A DNA stretch of 43,653 bases from Clostridia bacterium (lineage in GTDB: Bacteria > Bacillota > Clostridia > Peptostreptococcales > JAAYPU01). This document shows, in pieces, positions 18,527-26,159 of this stretch (positions within the stretch are counted from its first letter, which is position 1; the number at the start of each line of letters is the position of its first letter). The translations under genes were made by a program, and so were the position numbers. Below the pieces are notes generated by a model, which saw only the letters and a list, made by a program, of their open reading frames with translations, was not told the DNA's origin and searched no databases. The DNA lies in assembly GCA_016278615.1 (NCBI GenBank), contig JADQBM010000007.1, positions 15,890 through 59,542 on the forward strand, given 5' to 3'.

Positions 18527-20707
18527 ATGATGTTAGATTTTTTTATTGATGAGATAATTAAATATAATCCAAATACTGATTTGTTACTGATTGAAAAAGC
18601 GTACAATATATCAGAAAAAGCGCACTCAGGACAACTCAGACAATCCGGCGAAGAATATTTCAGTCATCCCATTGAAGTAACCAAAATACTCATTGAACTG
18701 GAAATGGATGATGCTACCATCGTTGCTGGGCTTCTTCATGATGTTTTGGAAGATACAGAGTACAAATATGAAGAATTAAAGCGTGATTTTGGTGAAGAGA
18801 TTGCAATGTTAGTCGAAGGAATCACAAAATTAGGAACTTTGGTCTATGAAAGCAAAGAAGAGCGACAAGCCGAGAACTTGAGAAAGATGTTTTTGGCAAT
18901 GTCAAAGGATATCCGAGTGCTCATTATCAAGCTTGCAGATCGCCTTCACAACATGCGGACCATCAACTATATGAATGAAAAAAAGATTCGCGAAAAGTGT
19001 CTTGAGACTCTTGAAATTTATGCGCCTTTAGCGCATCGATTAGGGATGTCTAAGATAAAATGGGAACTGGAGGATATTTCTTTCAGACATCTCGATCCCA
19101 AAGCGTATTATGAACTATATGAAAAAGTGAAGAAGAAACGTAAAGAAAGAGAAGCTATAATCAATGAAGTAATCGAAGAACTAAAGCCAGAAATAAAGCT
19201 TCATAACATTAGTTTCGAAATCACTGGAAGATCTAAACATTTTTATAGTATTTATAAGAAGATGAAGTATCAGAAAAAAGAATTTGATGAAATATTTGAT
19301 TTAATGGCAGTTAGAATCATTGTGGAATCCATTCGGGATTGTTATGCCGTTTTAGGTATTGTTCATACTTTGTGGAAGCCTATTCCAGGTAGATTCAAAG
19401 ATTATATCGCGATGCCTAAGCCTAACATGTATCAATCCATTCATACCACCGTTATTGGAAAAAATGGTGAACCTTTTGAAATACAAATGAGAACTATGGA
19501 AATGCATAAAATTGCTGAATTTGGGATTGCTGCGCATTGGAAATATAAAGAAGGCAAAAAAGCAACAGATGAATTTGACAATAAATTATCTTGGTTAAGA
19601 CAAATGATGGAATGGCAGAGAGACCTTAAAGACCCTAAAGAATTTATGGAGTCTCTAAAAGTCGATTTATTTTCCAATCAGGTGTTTGTTTTTACGCCAA
19701 AGGGTGAGGTTATTGAGCTTCCTTCTGGATCGACACCCATTGATTTTGCTTATAAAATACATTCAGAAGTAGGAAATCGATGTATAGGTGCCAGAGTTGA
19801 CGGTAAGATGGTTCCTATAGATTTTAAGCTTGCCAATGGGAACATAGTAGAAATCATTACTGCTAGCAATAGCAAAGGTCCCAGTATTGATTGGCTTAAA
19901 ATTGTCAAGAGCACTCAAGCAAAAAATAAAATCAAGCAGTCCCTAAAAAAAGAAGATAAAACAGAAAATATAGATAAAGGCAAAGAGTTGTTAGAGAAAT
20001 ACTTAAGAAGAAAGGGTTATGATACGCAGCAGATTATAAAGCCTCAATGGATAAATAAAGCTGCAAAGCAGTTTGGCCTTAATTCTTCCGAGAATCTTTA
20101 TGCTTCTATTGGGAATGGAAGTATCATGGTAAATAAAGTAGTTCCTAAGCTACAAGATTACTACCGAGAAGAGAAGCAACAAGAGTTGGGACAAAAAGAA
20201 AAATCCGTTTTTTCTGAACATTCCCCAAAACCAAAACGAAAAACAAATGAAACCAGTGGAATAAAAGTTCAAGACGGTGTGGATAATCTATTAATAAGAA
20301 TGTCCAAATGCTGTAATCCAGTACCCGGAGATGAGATTGTAGGGTTTATTACGAAAGGAAGAGGTCTTTCCATTCATAGAAAGGATTGCACCAATATTGT
20401 CAGTGAATACGATACCATTTATAATCGGTTGATAGATGTTGAATGGGATTCAAATAAAGAGGATATTTCATATGAGACAGAGATTAGTATTATAGCCGAA
20501 GATAGAAAAGGGTTTCTCGTAGAAATCACAAGGATTTTTGATGAATTAAACCTAACGGTTACGGGTATTAATGCAAAAAGTGGAAGAGATGTAATTGCTA
20601 CTGTGAATTTAACCATAGAAATAACCAATATTGGACAACTTGATAAAGTAATTAGAAAAATTAAGAATATTGAAGGCGTTATGGATGTTTATAGAGTCAT
20701 ATCATAA
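18527..20707 (+). CDS. relA: Bifunctional (p)ppGpp synthetase/hydrolase Rel
   Basis: 726 aa. The N-terminal HD hydrolase domain retains its ligands (H47, H71-D72, with ED at 75-76), so it should degrade (p)ppGpp. The synthetase domain has GRSKHFYSIYKKM (234-246), FDLMAVRII and the G-loop-like YQSIHTTV, with EIQMRT (318-323) also intact. A TGS domain (about 388-450) and the zinc-finger-like region with CCNPVPGDEIVGF follow, and an ACT domain (about 650-725) closes the protein. It is the stringent-response enzyme that senses uncharged tRNA on ribosomes. The product ends a few bases before a repeat block. Confidence 0.96.
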   Translation: MMLDFFIDEIIKYNPNTDLLLIEKAYNISEKAHSGQLRQSGEEYFSHPIEVTKILIELEMDDATIVAGLLHDVLEDTEYKYEELKRDFGEEIAMLVEGITKLGTLVYESKEERQAENLRKMFLAMSKDIRVLIIKLADRLHNMRTINYMNEKKIREKCLETLEIYAPLAHRLGMSKIKWELEDISFRHLDPKAYYELYEKVKKKRKEREAIINEVIEELKPEIKLHNISFEITGRSKHFYSIYKKMKYQKKEFDEIFDLMAVRIIVESIRDCYAVLGIVHTLWKPIPGRFKDYIAMPKPNMYQSIHTTVIGKNGEPFEIQMRTMEMHKIAEFGIAAHWKYKEGKKATDEFDNKLSWLRQMMEWQRDLKDPKEFMESLKVDLFSNQVFVFTPKGEVIELPSGSTPIDFAYKIHSEVGNRCIGARVDGKMVPIDFKLANGNIVEIITASNSKGPSIDWLKIVKSTQAKNKIKQSLKKEDKTENIDKGKELLEKYLRRKGYDTQQIIKPQWINKAAKQFGLNSSENLYASIGNGSIMVNKVVPKLQDYYREEKQQELGQKEKSVFSEHSPKPKRKTNETSGIKVQDGVDNLLIRMSKCCNPVPGDEIVGFITKGRGLSIHRKDCTNIVSEYDTIYNRLIDVEWDSNKEDISYETEISIIAEDRKGFLVEITRIFDELNLTVTGINAKSGRDVIATVNLTIEITNIGQLDKVIRKIKNIEGVMDVYRVIS

Positions 20708-21056
20708 AGAAAGATAAGAGATAACAGATAAGAGATAAAAGTTGAGGATGATTTTGTTAGCACAAAATCTTTCATTAGTAAAAAGAGATAAGAAAATGTG
20801 TAGGGACGACCCTTGCGGTTGTCCGTAAGACAGAGGACAGATAGAAAAACAGATAAGAGATAACAGACAGTAAAGAAAGATAAAAGACACAATAAAAGAA
20901 AGATAAGAGATAACAGATAAAAGTTAAGGATGATTTTGTTAGCACAAAATCTTCATTGTTAAGGATTGAAAGTTTTGCTTGGCAAAACTATTCCATAACT
21001 CTTATCTCTTATCTATTATCTATTATCTATTATCTCTTATCTCTTATCTAACCAAG
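20706..21056. repeat. Three heptamer-array/hairpin units plus a REP-like hairpin between rel and dtd
   Basis: The 370-base gap has no gene. Forward unit 1: GATAAGA/GATAACA heptamers (20710-20740), hairpin GATTTTG-TTAGCA-CAAAATC (about 20751-20769). REP-like hairpin GTAGGGACGACC...GGTTGTCC (about 20801-20824), then GGACAGA-type units. Forward unit 2: heptamers about 20900-20925, hairpin GATTTTG-TTAGCA-CAAAATC (about 20932-20951). Inverted unit 3: hairpin AGTTTTGC-TTG-GCAAAACT (about 20971-20989), then many TTATCTC/TTATCTA units to 21050. Units 1 and 2 are near-identical over about 50 bases, so they look like recent copies. Confidence 0.85.
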
Positions 21057-21076
21057 TATAATTTTTGGAGGCTATT

Positions 21077-21526
21077 ATGCGGGCAGTTGTACAGCGAGTG
21101 ACGGAGGCGGATGTAACCGTTGAAAGTCATGTGGTAGGACAAATAAAATCAGGACTAATGGTTCTTATTGGAATTGAAGAGACGGATACAGATAAAGATG
21201 TGACGTATCTGGTTGAAAAAATAGTCAATTTGAGAATTTTTGAAGATGAAGCGGGTAAAATGAATTTATCCCTTATGGATATCTCAGGGGATATTTTAGC
21301 TATTTCACAGTTTACTCTGTTAGGGGATTGTAGAAAAGGTAGAAGACCAAGCTTTATTCAAGCTGCAAAACCTGAAAAAGCAGTTCTTCTATACGAATCA
21401 TTTGTTCATAAGTGCAGAGAAATGGGTATCAAAACGGAGACAGGTGTTTTTCAAGCTGAAATGAAAGTCACATTATGCAATGATGGCCCTGTTACGATAC
21501 TTGTAGACAGTAATAAAATATTTTAG
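21077..21526 (+). CDS. dtd: D-aminoacyl-tRNA deacylase
   Basis: 149 aa, exact family size. It hydrolyses D-aminoacyl-tRNA (and Gly-tRNA-Ala), protecting translation. Catalytic marks: [17 protein letters not shown] near residue 78 and the cross-subunit NDGPVTI near 138 (Gly-Pro cis motif). ATG at 21077 chosen because GGAGG lies five bases upstream; a TTG at 21065 overlaps it. Dtd next to rel is common in Firmicutes. Confidence 0.96.
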   Translation: MRAVVQRVTEADVTVESHVVGQIKSGLMVLIGIEETDTDKDVTYLVEKIVNLRIFEDEAGKMNLSLMDISGDILAISQFTLLGDCRKGRRPSFIQAAKPEKAVLLYESFVHKCREMGIKTETGVFQAEMKVTLCNDGPVTILVDSNKIF

Positions 21527-21537
21527 GAGTGTTGATT

Positions 21538-22164
21538 ATGAAGATTAAGAAGTTTACCCTTGGTATGTACCAAGAGAATTGTTATGTTGTCTCTTGTAGT
21601 GATACAAAAAGTGCATTTGTTGTAGATCCGGGCGTTTATAACCCTAATATGGTGAACTATATTGAAGAAAATCATTTAAACATAGAATCTATAATACTGA
21701 CCCATGCTCATGGCGATCATATCTGTGGTTTAATGGAAACGGCTAAGAAGTTTAATGCACCGATTTATATTCATAAGAGTGAAGCCTCAGTTTTAAATGA
21801 TGGGAAAAAGAATTTCTCTGAAGAAATATGCGGGTGTAAAATTGAGATTGAAGCAGATCGTCTTTTAAAAGATGGGAAAATCATACAAATAGGAAAAATG
21901 GAAGTTAAAATCATTCACACACCAGGACATACGCCTGGAGGCATTTGTATTCATGTAGGAGATGTTCTTATAAGCGGGGATACTTTATTTGAAGAGTCTA
22001 TTGGTAGGACGGATTTCAAGTATTCTTCTACTGATGCATTGGTGAATGCTATCAAGGAAAAACTATATCTTTTGCCTGATCATACAAGAGTCTATCCCGG
22101 TCATGGAATGGATACGACCATAGGCCATGAGAAAAAGAGAAACCCTTTTGTGAAAGGGCAATAG
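21538..22164 (+). CDS. Metallo-beta-lactamase-fold hydrolase (glyoxalase II-like)
   Basis: 208 aa. Zinc ligands: THAHGDH (HxHxDH) near residue 58, HTPGHTPGG near 130, the Asp of ISGDTLFEESIGRTD and a final GHG near 187. The fold and motifs match the YcbL/YqgX-like glyoxalase II subgroup, which lacks the C-terminal domain of true glyoxalase II; the substrate is unknown. ATG at 21538 has AGGAG eight bases upstream. It lies 11 bases downstream of dtd in a conserved rel-dtd-hydrolase-hemZ order. Confidence 0.9.
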   Translation: MKIKKFTLGMYQENCYVVSCSDTKSAFVVDPGVYNPNMVNYIEENHLNIESIILTHAHGDHICGLMETAKKFNAPIYIHKSEASVLNDGKKNFSEEICGCKIEIEADRLLKDGKIIQIGKMEVKIIHTPGHTPGGICIHVGDVLISGDTLFEESIGRTDFKYSSTDALVNAIKEKLYLLPDHTRVYPGHGMDTTIGHEKKRNPFVKGQ

Positions 22165-22169
22165 AATCA

Positions 22170-22235
22170 ATGAATAATGAATAATGAATAATGAATAATG
22201 AAGGTGGATTTTGTTTCTCAAAATCTTCATTAAAC
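22170..22235 (+). repeat. Single GAATAAT heptamer array with GATTTTG hairpin
   Basis: Four near-perfect GAATAAT units (22170-22199), then GAAGGTG and the hairpin GATTTTG-TTTCT-CAAAATC (about 22207-22225) and TTCATTA. Here there is no inverted partner; the esterase ribosome-binding site follows directly. Confidence 0.85.
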
Positions 22236-22261
22236 CATAAACCATATTGGGAGGAAGTATT

Positions 22262-22825
22262 TTGAAGTTCGTTTGTATTGGAGACAGCCTGACTTATGGA
22301 TATAAGGTTCGGCGTTCAGAAACATGGACCCATCTATTTTCTGAAAAATATCAAGTGGAAGTAATAAACAAAGGCATCAATGGAGATTCCACTGGAGGTA
22401 TGCTTTCAAGATTTTATAATGATGTGGTAAGTAATAAACCAAGCCATGTTTTAATAATGGGTGGCACTAATGATTACATAATGGGTGCAACGTTGAATAT
22501 GGTAAGACTGAACATTTCGACAATGGCACATCAAGCTTTAAGTTACAATATTATACCAATTATTGGCATTCAGATTTTAACGGATGCGGCTATGGCAAAA
22601 ATACATTGGTCAAACATTACTGACTTTCAGATTGTGAATAATGAAATCACAAATTACCGTGAATGGGTTTTTAAATTTGCCAAGATTTTCAATGTAAGTG
22701 TCATTGATTTTTATGAACATTTCAATGATCATCTTGAAAAAAGTAGTAGCAATTCACTATATCTTGACGGTCTTCACCCAACCATAAGAGGGCAAGAGAT
22801 TATGGCAGAGAGCATAACTTTATAA
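22262..22825 (+). CDS. SGNH/GDSL-family esterase
   Basis: 187 aa. Block I GDSLTYG contains the nucleophile S9, block III is GGTNDY (about residues 71-76) and block V YLDGLHPT supplies the Asp and His of the triad near 170. No signal peptide, so probably cytoplasmic. Acyl-hydrolase or lysophospholipase-like activity is expected from the family; the natural substrate is unknown. The start is TTG at 22262 with GGGAGG seven bases upstream; the TTG at 22247 overlaps that site. Confidence 0.88.
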   Translation: MKFVCIGDSLTYGYKVRRSETWTHLFSEKYQVEVINKGINGDSTGGMLSRFYNDVVSNKPSHVLIMGGTNDYIMGATLNMVRLNISTMAHQALSYNIIPIIGIQILTDAAMAKIHWSNITDFQIVNNEITNYREWVFKFAKIFNVSVIDFYEHFNDHLEKSSSNSLYLDGLHPTIRGQEIMAESITL

Positions 22826-22831
22826 TTTGGT

Positions 22832-22950
22832 TAAGATAAGAGATAAGAGTTAGTTTTGCTAAGCAAAACTTTCACTCCTTATCAATGTAGATTTTGTGAT
22901 AACAAAATCATCCTCAACTGTTATCTATTATCTGTTATCTATTATCTTTC
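22832..22950. repeat. Mirror-paired heptamer element before hemZ
   Basis: Short forward unit (GATAAGA, then hairpin AGTTTTGC-TAA-GCAAAACT, about 22850-22870). The inverted unit has hairpin GATTTTGT-GAT-AACAAAATC (about 22890-22909), then CTCAACTG and TTATCTA/TTATCTG heptamers to 22948. Thereafter CTGTCTGTCCCCTG (about 22956-22970) resembles the inverted GGGACAG units seen at 43507. Confidence 0.8.
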
Positions 22951-22994
22951 TTTTTCTGTCTGTCCCCTGTAACCTGAACGAAAAGAGGCATGTT

Positions 22995-24500
22995 ATGCTG
23001 TATGTATATATCAATGAGAGTGGATTCAGATATGAAGTTGAGGAATTGATTAAGCTGTTCATTCCCTGGTCTGATTTTGAATTTATTGAACAAGAAGAAG
23101 GAATTCAGAATAAAAGCTTTTTATTAAGCAGTTTCATTTCCTATGATAAGGGAAATGTTGGAATTTCTTCAGAACTCACTAAAGATGGCAAAAAAATTGA
23201 CTATGTTTCAACACCACAAGTGATGGACCATTGTGAAAATGTCACCAGGAAAGAAATTAAGGAGGGCGTTAAGAGGTCAGTTTTTTTAATACTTCGGCGG
23301 TTATATGATTATACACCACCTTGGGGAATTTTGACTGGTGTAAGACCCACAAAAATTGTCAATGAAATGATAGAAGCAAAGTTTTCACATGAAGAAATCC
23401 GAAAGAAACTTAATGGATTGTATTATATTGATTCGGAAAAAATCAATCTGTTGTTTAATGTGTGTAACAATGAGAAAGATATTTTATCGACGGGATCTGT
23501 TAAAGAGATCAGTTTGTATATTGGCATACCCTTTTGCCCTACAAAGTGTACTTATTGTTCCTTTACTTCATATCCTGCCCAAATAGATCGTATGAACCAG
23601 TATCTCGAAGCTTTAATTCAAGAAATTATTTTTGTGGGCAATGAACTCATAAACACTGAATTAAAAATTGAGACTCTTTACATTGGTGGAGGGACCCCAA
23701 CGGCTTTGACAGTAAATCAATTAAATAGGTTACTAATTCAGGCAAGAGAATCCTTTGAGCTAAACGATTTAAAAGAATATACTGTGGAATGTGGGCGGCC
23801 GGATACCATTACAAGTGAAAAACTAAAGATTATGAAGTCCTTCGGAGTTAATCGTATTAGCATTAACCCTCAATCCATGAATGAAAAAACCCTGGTTGAA
23901 ATAGGTCGAAATCATACACCTGAGGAAATTAAGGAGGCTTTCTATTTAGCTCGAAAATATGGATTCCATAATATAAATATGGATTTGATTGCGGGATTAC
24001 CCAATGAAACACCAGTGGATTTTAATTACTCAATAAATGCTTTGATTCAGATGGAACCGGAAAATATTACAGTACATACGTTAGCCATAAAAAGAGCGTC
24101 TAAATTGAAGAAAATAAGGGAAGAATACAGTTATTATATAGGGGAAGAGGCAATATCGGATATGCTTGAAATATCCTCATCACTTTTACATCAGTACTCA
24201 TATGAACCCTATTACATGTATCGGCAAAAATATATGTCTGGAAACTATGAAAATGTGGGTTATTGTAAGAATGCGACCCAGTGTATTTATAATATTCGTA
24301 TTATGGAAGAGAAGCAAACCATAATCGCCTTAGGTGCCGGTGGCATTTCAAAAGTTTTCTATCCTTTGGAAAATAGGTTGGAGCGTGTCCCAAATGTATC
24401 CAATTATGAGGTTTACATTGAAAGAATTCAAGAAATGATAGAGCGTAAAAAGAATTTGATTTTTGCAAATATTGACAACAAAATTAGTAATACATTATAA
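22995..24500 (+). CDS. hemZ: HemZ, radical SAM coproporphyrinogen III dehydrogenase-like protein
   Basis: 501 aa. The N-terminal clostridial/bacillar extension (1-165) includes TPPWGILTGVRPTKIV, typical of HemZ. The radical SAM motif CPTKCTYCSF gives C181, C185 and C188, followed by the GGGTPT SAM-binding motif and the HemN_C-type region near the C-terminus. HemN enzymes convert coproporphyrinogen III to protoporphyrinogen IX without oxygen, but whether HemZ does so is uncertain, and many of its carriers are poor in heme genes. ATG at 22995 has AGAGG upstream. A longer in-frame ATG at 22896 would translate the repeat array and is rejected. Confidence 0.93.
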   Translation: MLYVYINESGFRYEVEELIKLFIPWSDFEFIEQEEGIQNKSFLLSSFISYDKGNVGISSELTKDGKKIDYVSTPQVMDHCENVTRKEIKEGVKRSVFLILRRLYDYTPPWGILTGVRPTKIVNEMIEAKFSHEEIRKKLNGLYYIDSEKINLLFNVCNNEKDILSTGSVKEISLYIGIPFCPTKCTYCSFTSYPAQIDRMNQYLEALIQEIIFVGNELINTELKIETLYIGGGTPTALTVNQLNRLLIQARESFELNDLKEYTVECGRPDTITSEKLKIMKSFGVNRISINPQSMNEKTLVEIGRNHTPEEIKEAFYLARKYGFHNINMDLIAGLPNETPVDFNYSINALIQMEPENITVHTLAIKRASKLKKIREEYSYYIGEEAISDMLEISSSLLHQYSYEPYYMYRQKYMSGNYENVGYCKNATQCIYNIRIMEEKQTIIALGAGGISKVFYPLENRLERVPNVSNYEVYIERIQEMIERKKNLIFANIDNKISNTL

Positions 24501-24550
24501 TTAAATGGTATACTTAAAATAACGGTTATATAAAAGTGTAATAATCCAAT

Positions 24551-24603
24551 AGGGCGGCACGATCATACTTCTTGTCCCTGACTACGGGATGTAGAAGTTT
24601 TTG
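24551..24603 (+). promoter_or_regulatory. T-box-like antiterminator/terminator remnant upstream of hisS
   Basis: AGGGCGGCAC (24551-24560) resembles the T-box core AGGGTGGNAC. A distal TCCCT (24575-24579) could pair with AGGG as in an antiterminator. The same TCCC alternatively pairs with GGGA in ACTTCT-TGTCCC...GGGATGT-AGAAGT (24567-24598), followed by five Ts, a T-box-type terminator. But only about 50 bases separate it from the hemZ stop, too few for Stem I and its specifier loop. The tRNA-pairing TGGN is changed to CGGC. I read it as a decayed, 5'-truncated T-box. Confidence 0.45.
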
Positions 24604-24862
24604 TATTTAGCAGTAGAAATTTACAAATACAAGATTTGTGATTTCCTTGCATAAGTTCGCTTACAATTTGTTTCACAAATTGAGCGAGCTAGTAGCAGTA
24701 GAAATCTACAAATACAAGATTTGGTCGGCTACGTAATCTAAATCAAAGATTTAGACTACGCGACATCTGACCTACGACACAATCGAAGATTGTTGTTAGG
24801 TCATTATGATTTCTTTGCATAAGTTCACCATCTATTTATTTCATAAATTTGGTGAGCTAATA
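24601..24862 (+). repeat. Hairpin-rich leader region of hisS with duplicated modules
   Basis: No gene. Module A (GCAGTAGAAAT[T/C]TACAAATACAAGATTT) occurs at about 24610 and 24695. Module B (TGATTTC[C/T]TTGCATAAGTTC, an AT hairpin, then GAGCTA) occurs at about 24638-24691 and 24809-24860. The B hairpins differ in sequence but both fold: CAATTTG-TTTCA-CAAATTG and TTCACC...ATTTAT-TTC-ATAAAT...GGTGA. Between the copies are TCTAAATC-AAA-GATTTAGA (24738-24756) and GACCTA...ACAATC-GAA-GATTGT...TAGGTC (24770-24803). The second B copy ends just before the hisS ribosome-binding site. Confidence 0.75.
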
Positions 24863-24879
24863 AACAGGAGGGACTTAAT

Positions 24880-26139
24880 ATGCTTACACAGGCACCAAGA
24901 GGAACCCGGGATATACTCCCAGAACAAGTTAGCAAGTGGATTTATGTTGAAAATAAGTTTAGAGATATATGTGCAAAATATGGCTTTGAGGAAATTCGAA
25001 CGCCATTATTTGAGCATACAGAATTATTTAAACGTGGGGTAGGGGAAACAACTGATATTGTAGAGAAACAGATGTATTCTTTTGATGATAATGGTGGAAG
25101 AAATATTACTCTAAAAGCGGAAGGGACAGCTCCAGTCGTACGGGCATATGTGGAAAACAAATTATATGCGAATCCTCAACCTTTAAAATTGTATTACATA
25201 ACACCGTGTTATCGTTATGAAAGACCCCAAGCAGGAAGGTTAAGGGAGTTTCATCAATTTGGAGTTGAAGTCTTCGGGACCAACAACCCTCTGGCAGATG
25301 CAGAGGTCATTGGTGTTGCTGTGGACCTTTTTGACGAATTGGGCGTTAAAAACCTTGAAGTTAGAATCAATAGTATTGGGTGCCCTGATTGTAGAAAGGA
25401 ACATAGAAAAGCATTAACGGAGTTTCTAACAGATAAACTTGATTTGTTGTGTGAAACCTGTAAAGGCAGGTTTGATCGAAATCCCATGAGGATATTGGAC
25501 TGTAAAAATGAAAGCTGTCAGGCGAATGTTATAAATGCTCCGAGAATGATGGAATATCTATGTGAATCATGTGCCAGTGATTTTGATGTTTTGCAAAGAA
25601 ATCTCAAGGCTATGGAAATAGATTATATAATAGATCCTGATATTGTAAGAGGTTTAGATTATTATACTAAAACTGCTTTTGAAATTGTTTCGAAAGAAAT
25701 AGGGGCACAGGGCACCGTTTGTGGTGGTGGGCGATATGATAATTTAGTTGAAGAAATTGGTGGGCCATCCACACCAGGCGTTGGCTTTGGGTTGGGAATT
25801 GAAAGACTTTTGCTTTCTCTTGAAAATAATGACGTTGAGATAGAAAAAAGAGATTCAACAGATGTATTTATAGCTGTCTTAGGGGAAGAACCTGAGAAAG
25901 TAGCCATTAAGTTATTAAGGGATTTAAGATGTATTGGTATAAAAGGACAGATGGATTTATTGGGTAGAAGTCTAAAATCACAATTCAAATATGCAGATAA
26001 GCTAAAAGCGCCTTTTACAATTGTAATAGGCGAAGATGAATTAAAAGAGAATTGTGTAGTGTTAAAAGATATGAAGAACTCGGAACAAAAGAAGATTGAA
26101 ATTAATAATGTTATTCAAGAGGTAAAAACAAGGCTTTGA
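24880..26139 (+). CDS. hisS: Histidyl-tRNA synthetase
   Basis: 419 aa class II synthetase. Marks: N-terminal PRGTRDILPEQ, motif 1 near residue 40-60, motif 2 CYRYERPQAGRLREFHQFGVE (as two parts around residue 110-130), the HisA motif GLDYYTKTAFE near 262 and motif 3 GFGLGIERLLLSL. A Cys-rich insert (CPDC, CETC, CESC, about 167-235) typical of clostridial HisRS is present and may bind metal. Strong ribosome-binding site AGGAGGG. It is followed by aspS after 20 bases; hisS-aspS is a standard Firmicute operon, often T-box controlled. Confidence 0.97.
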   Translation: MLTQAPRGTRDILPEQVSKWIYVENKFRDICAKYGFEEIRTPLFEHTELFKRGVGETTDIVEKQMYSFDDNGGRNITLKAEGTAPVVRAYVENKLYANPQPLKLYYITPCYRYERPQAGRLREFHQFGVEVFGTNNPLADAEVIGVAVDLFDELGVKNLEVRINSIGCPDCRKEHRKALTEFLTDKLDLLCETCKGRFDRNPMRILDCKNESCQANVINAPRMMEYLCESCASDFDVLQRNLKAMEIDYIIDPDIVRGLDYYTKTAFEIVSKEIGAQGTVCGGGRYDNLVEEIGGPSTPGVGFGLGIERLLLSLENNDVEIEKRDSTDVFIAVLGEEPEKVAIKLLRDLRCIGIKGQMDLLGRSLKSQFKYADKLKAPFTIVIGEDELKENCVVLKDMKNSEQKKIEINNVIQEVKTRL

Positions 26140-26159
26140 GCATGAAAGGATGAAAATAG

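Noticed and set aside
22896-22994. N-terminal extension of hemZ of 33 codons
   Set aside because: It is the in-frame translation of the heptamer array; the ATG at 22995 has the ribosome-binding site and the family N-terminus.
24695-24720. GTAGAAATCTAC hairpin resembling a Cas12a direct repeat core
   Set aside because: Only two degenerate copies, no spacers and no cas genes; chance similarity of a short AT hairpin.
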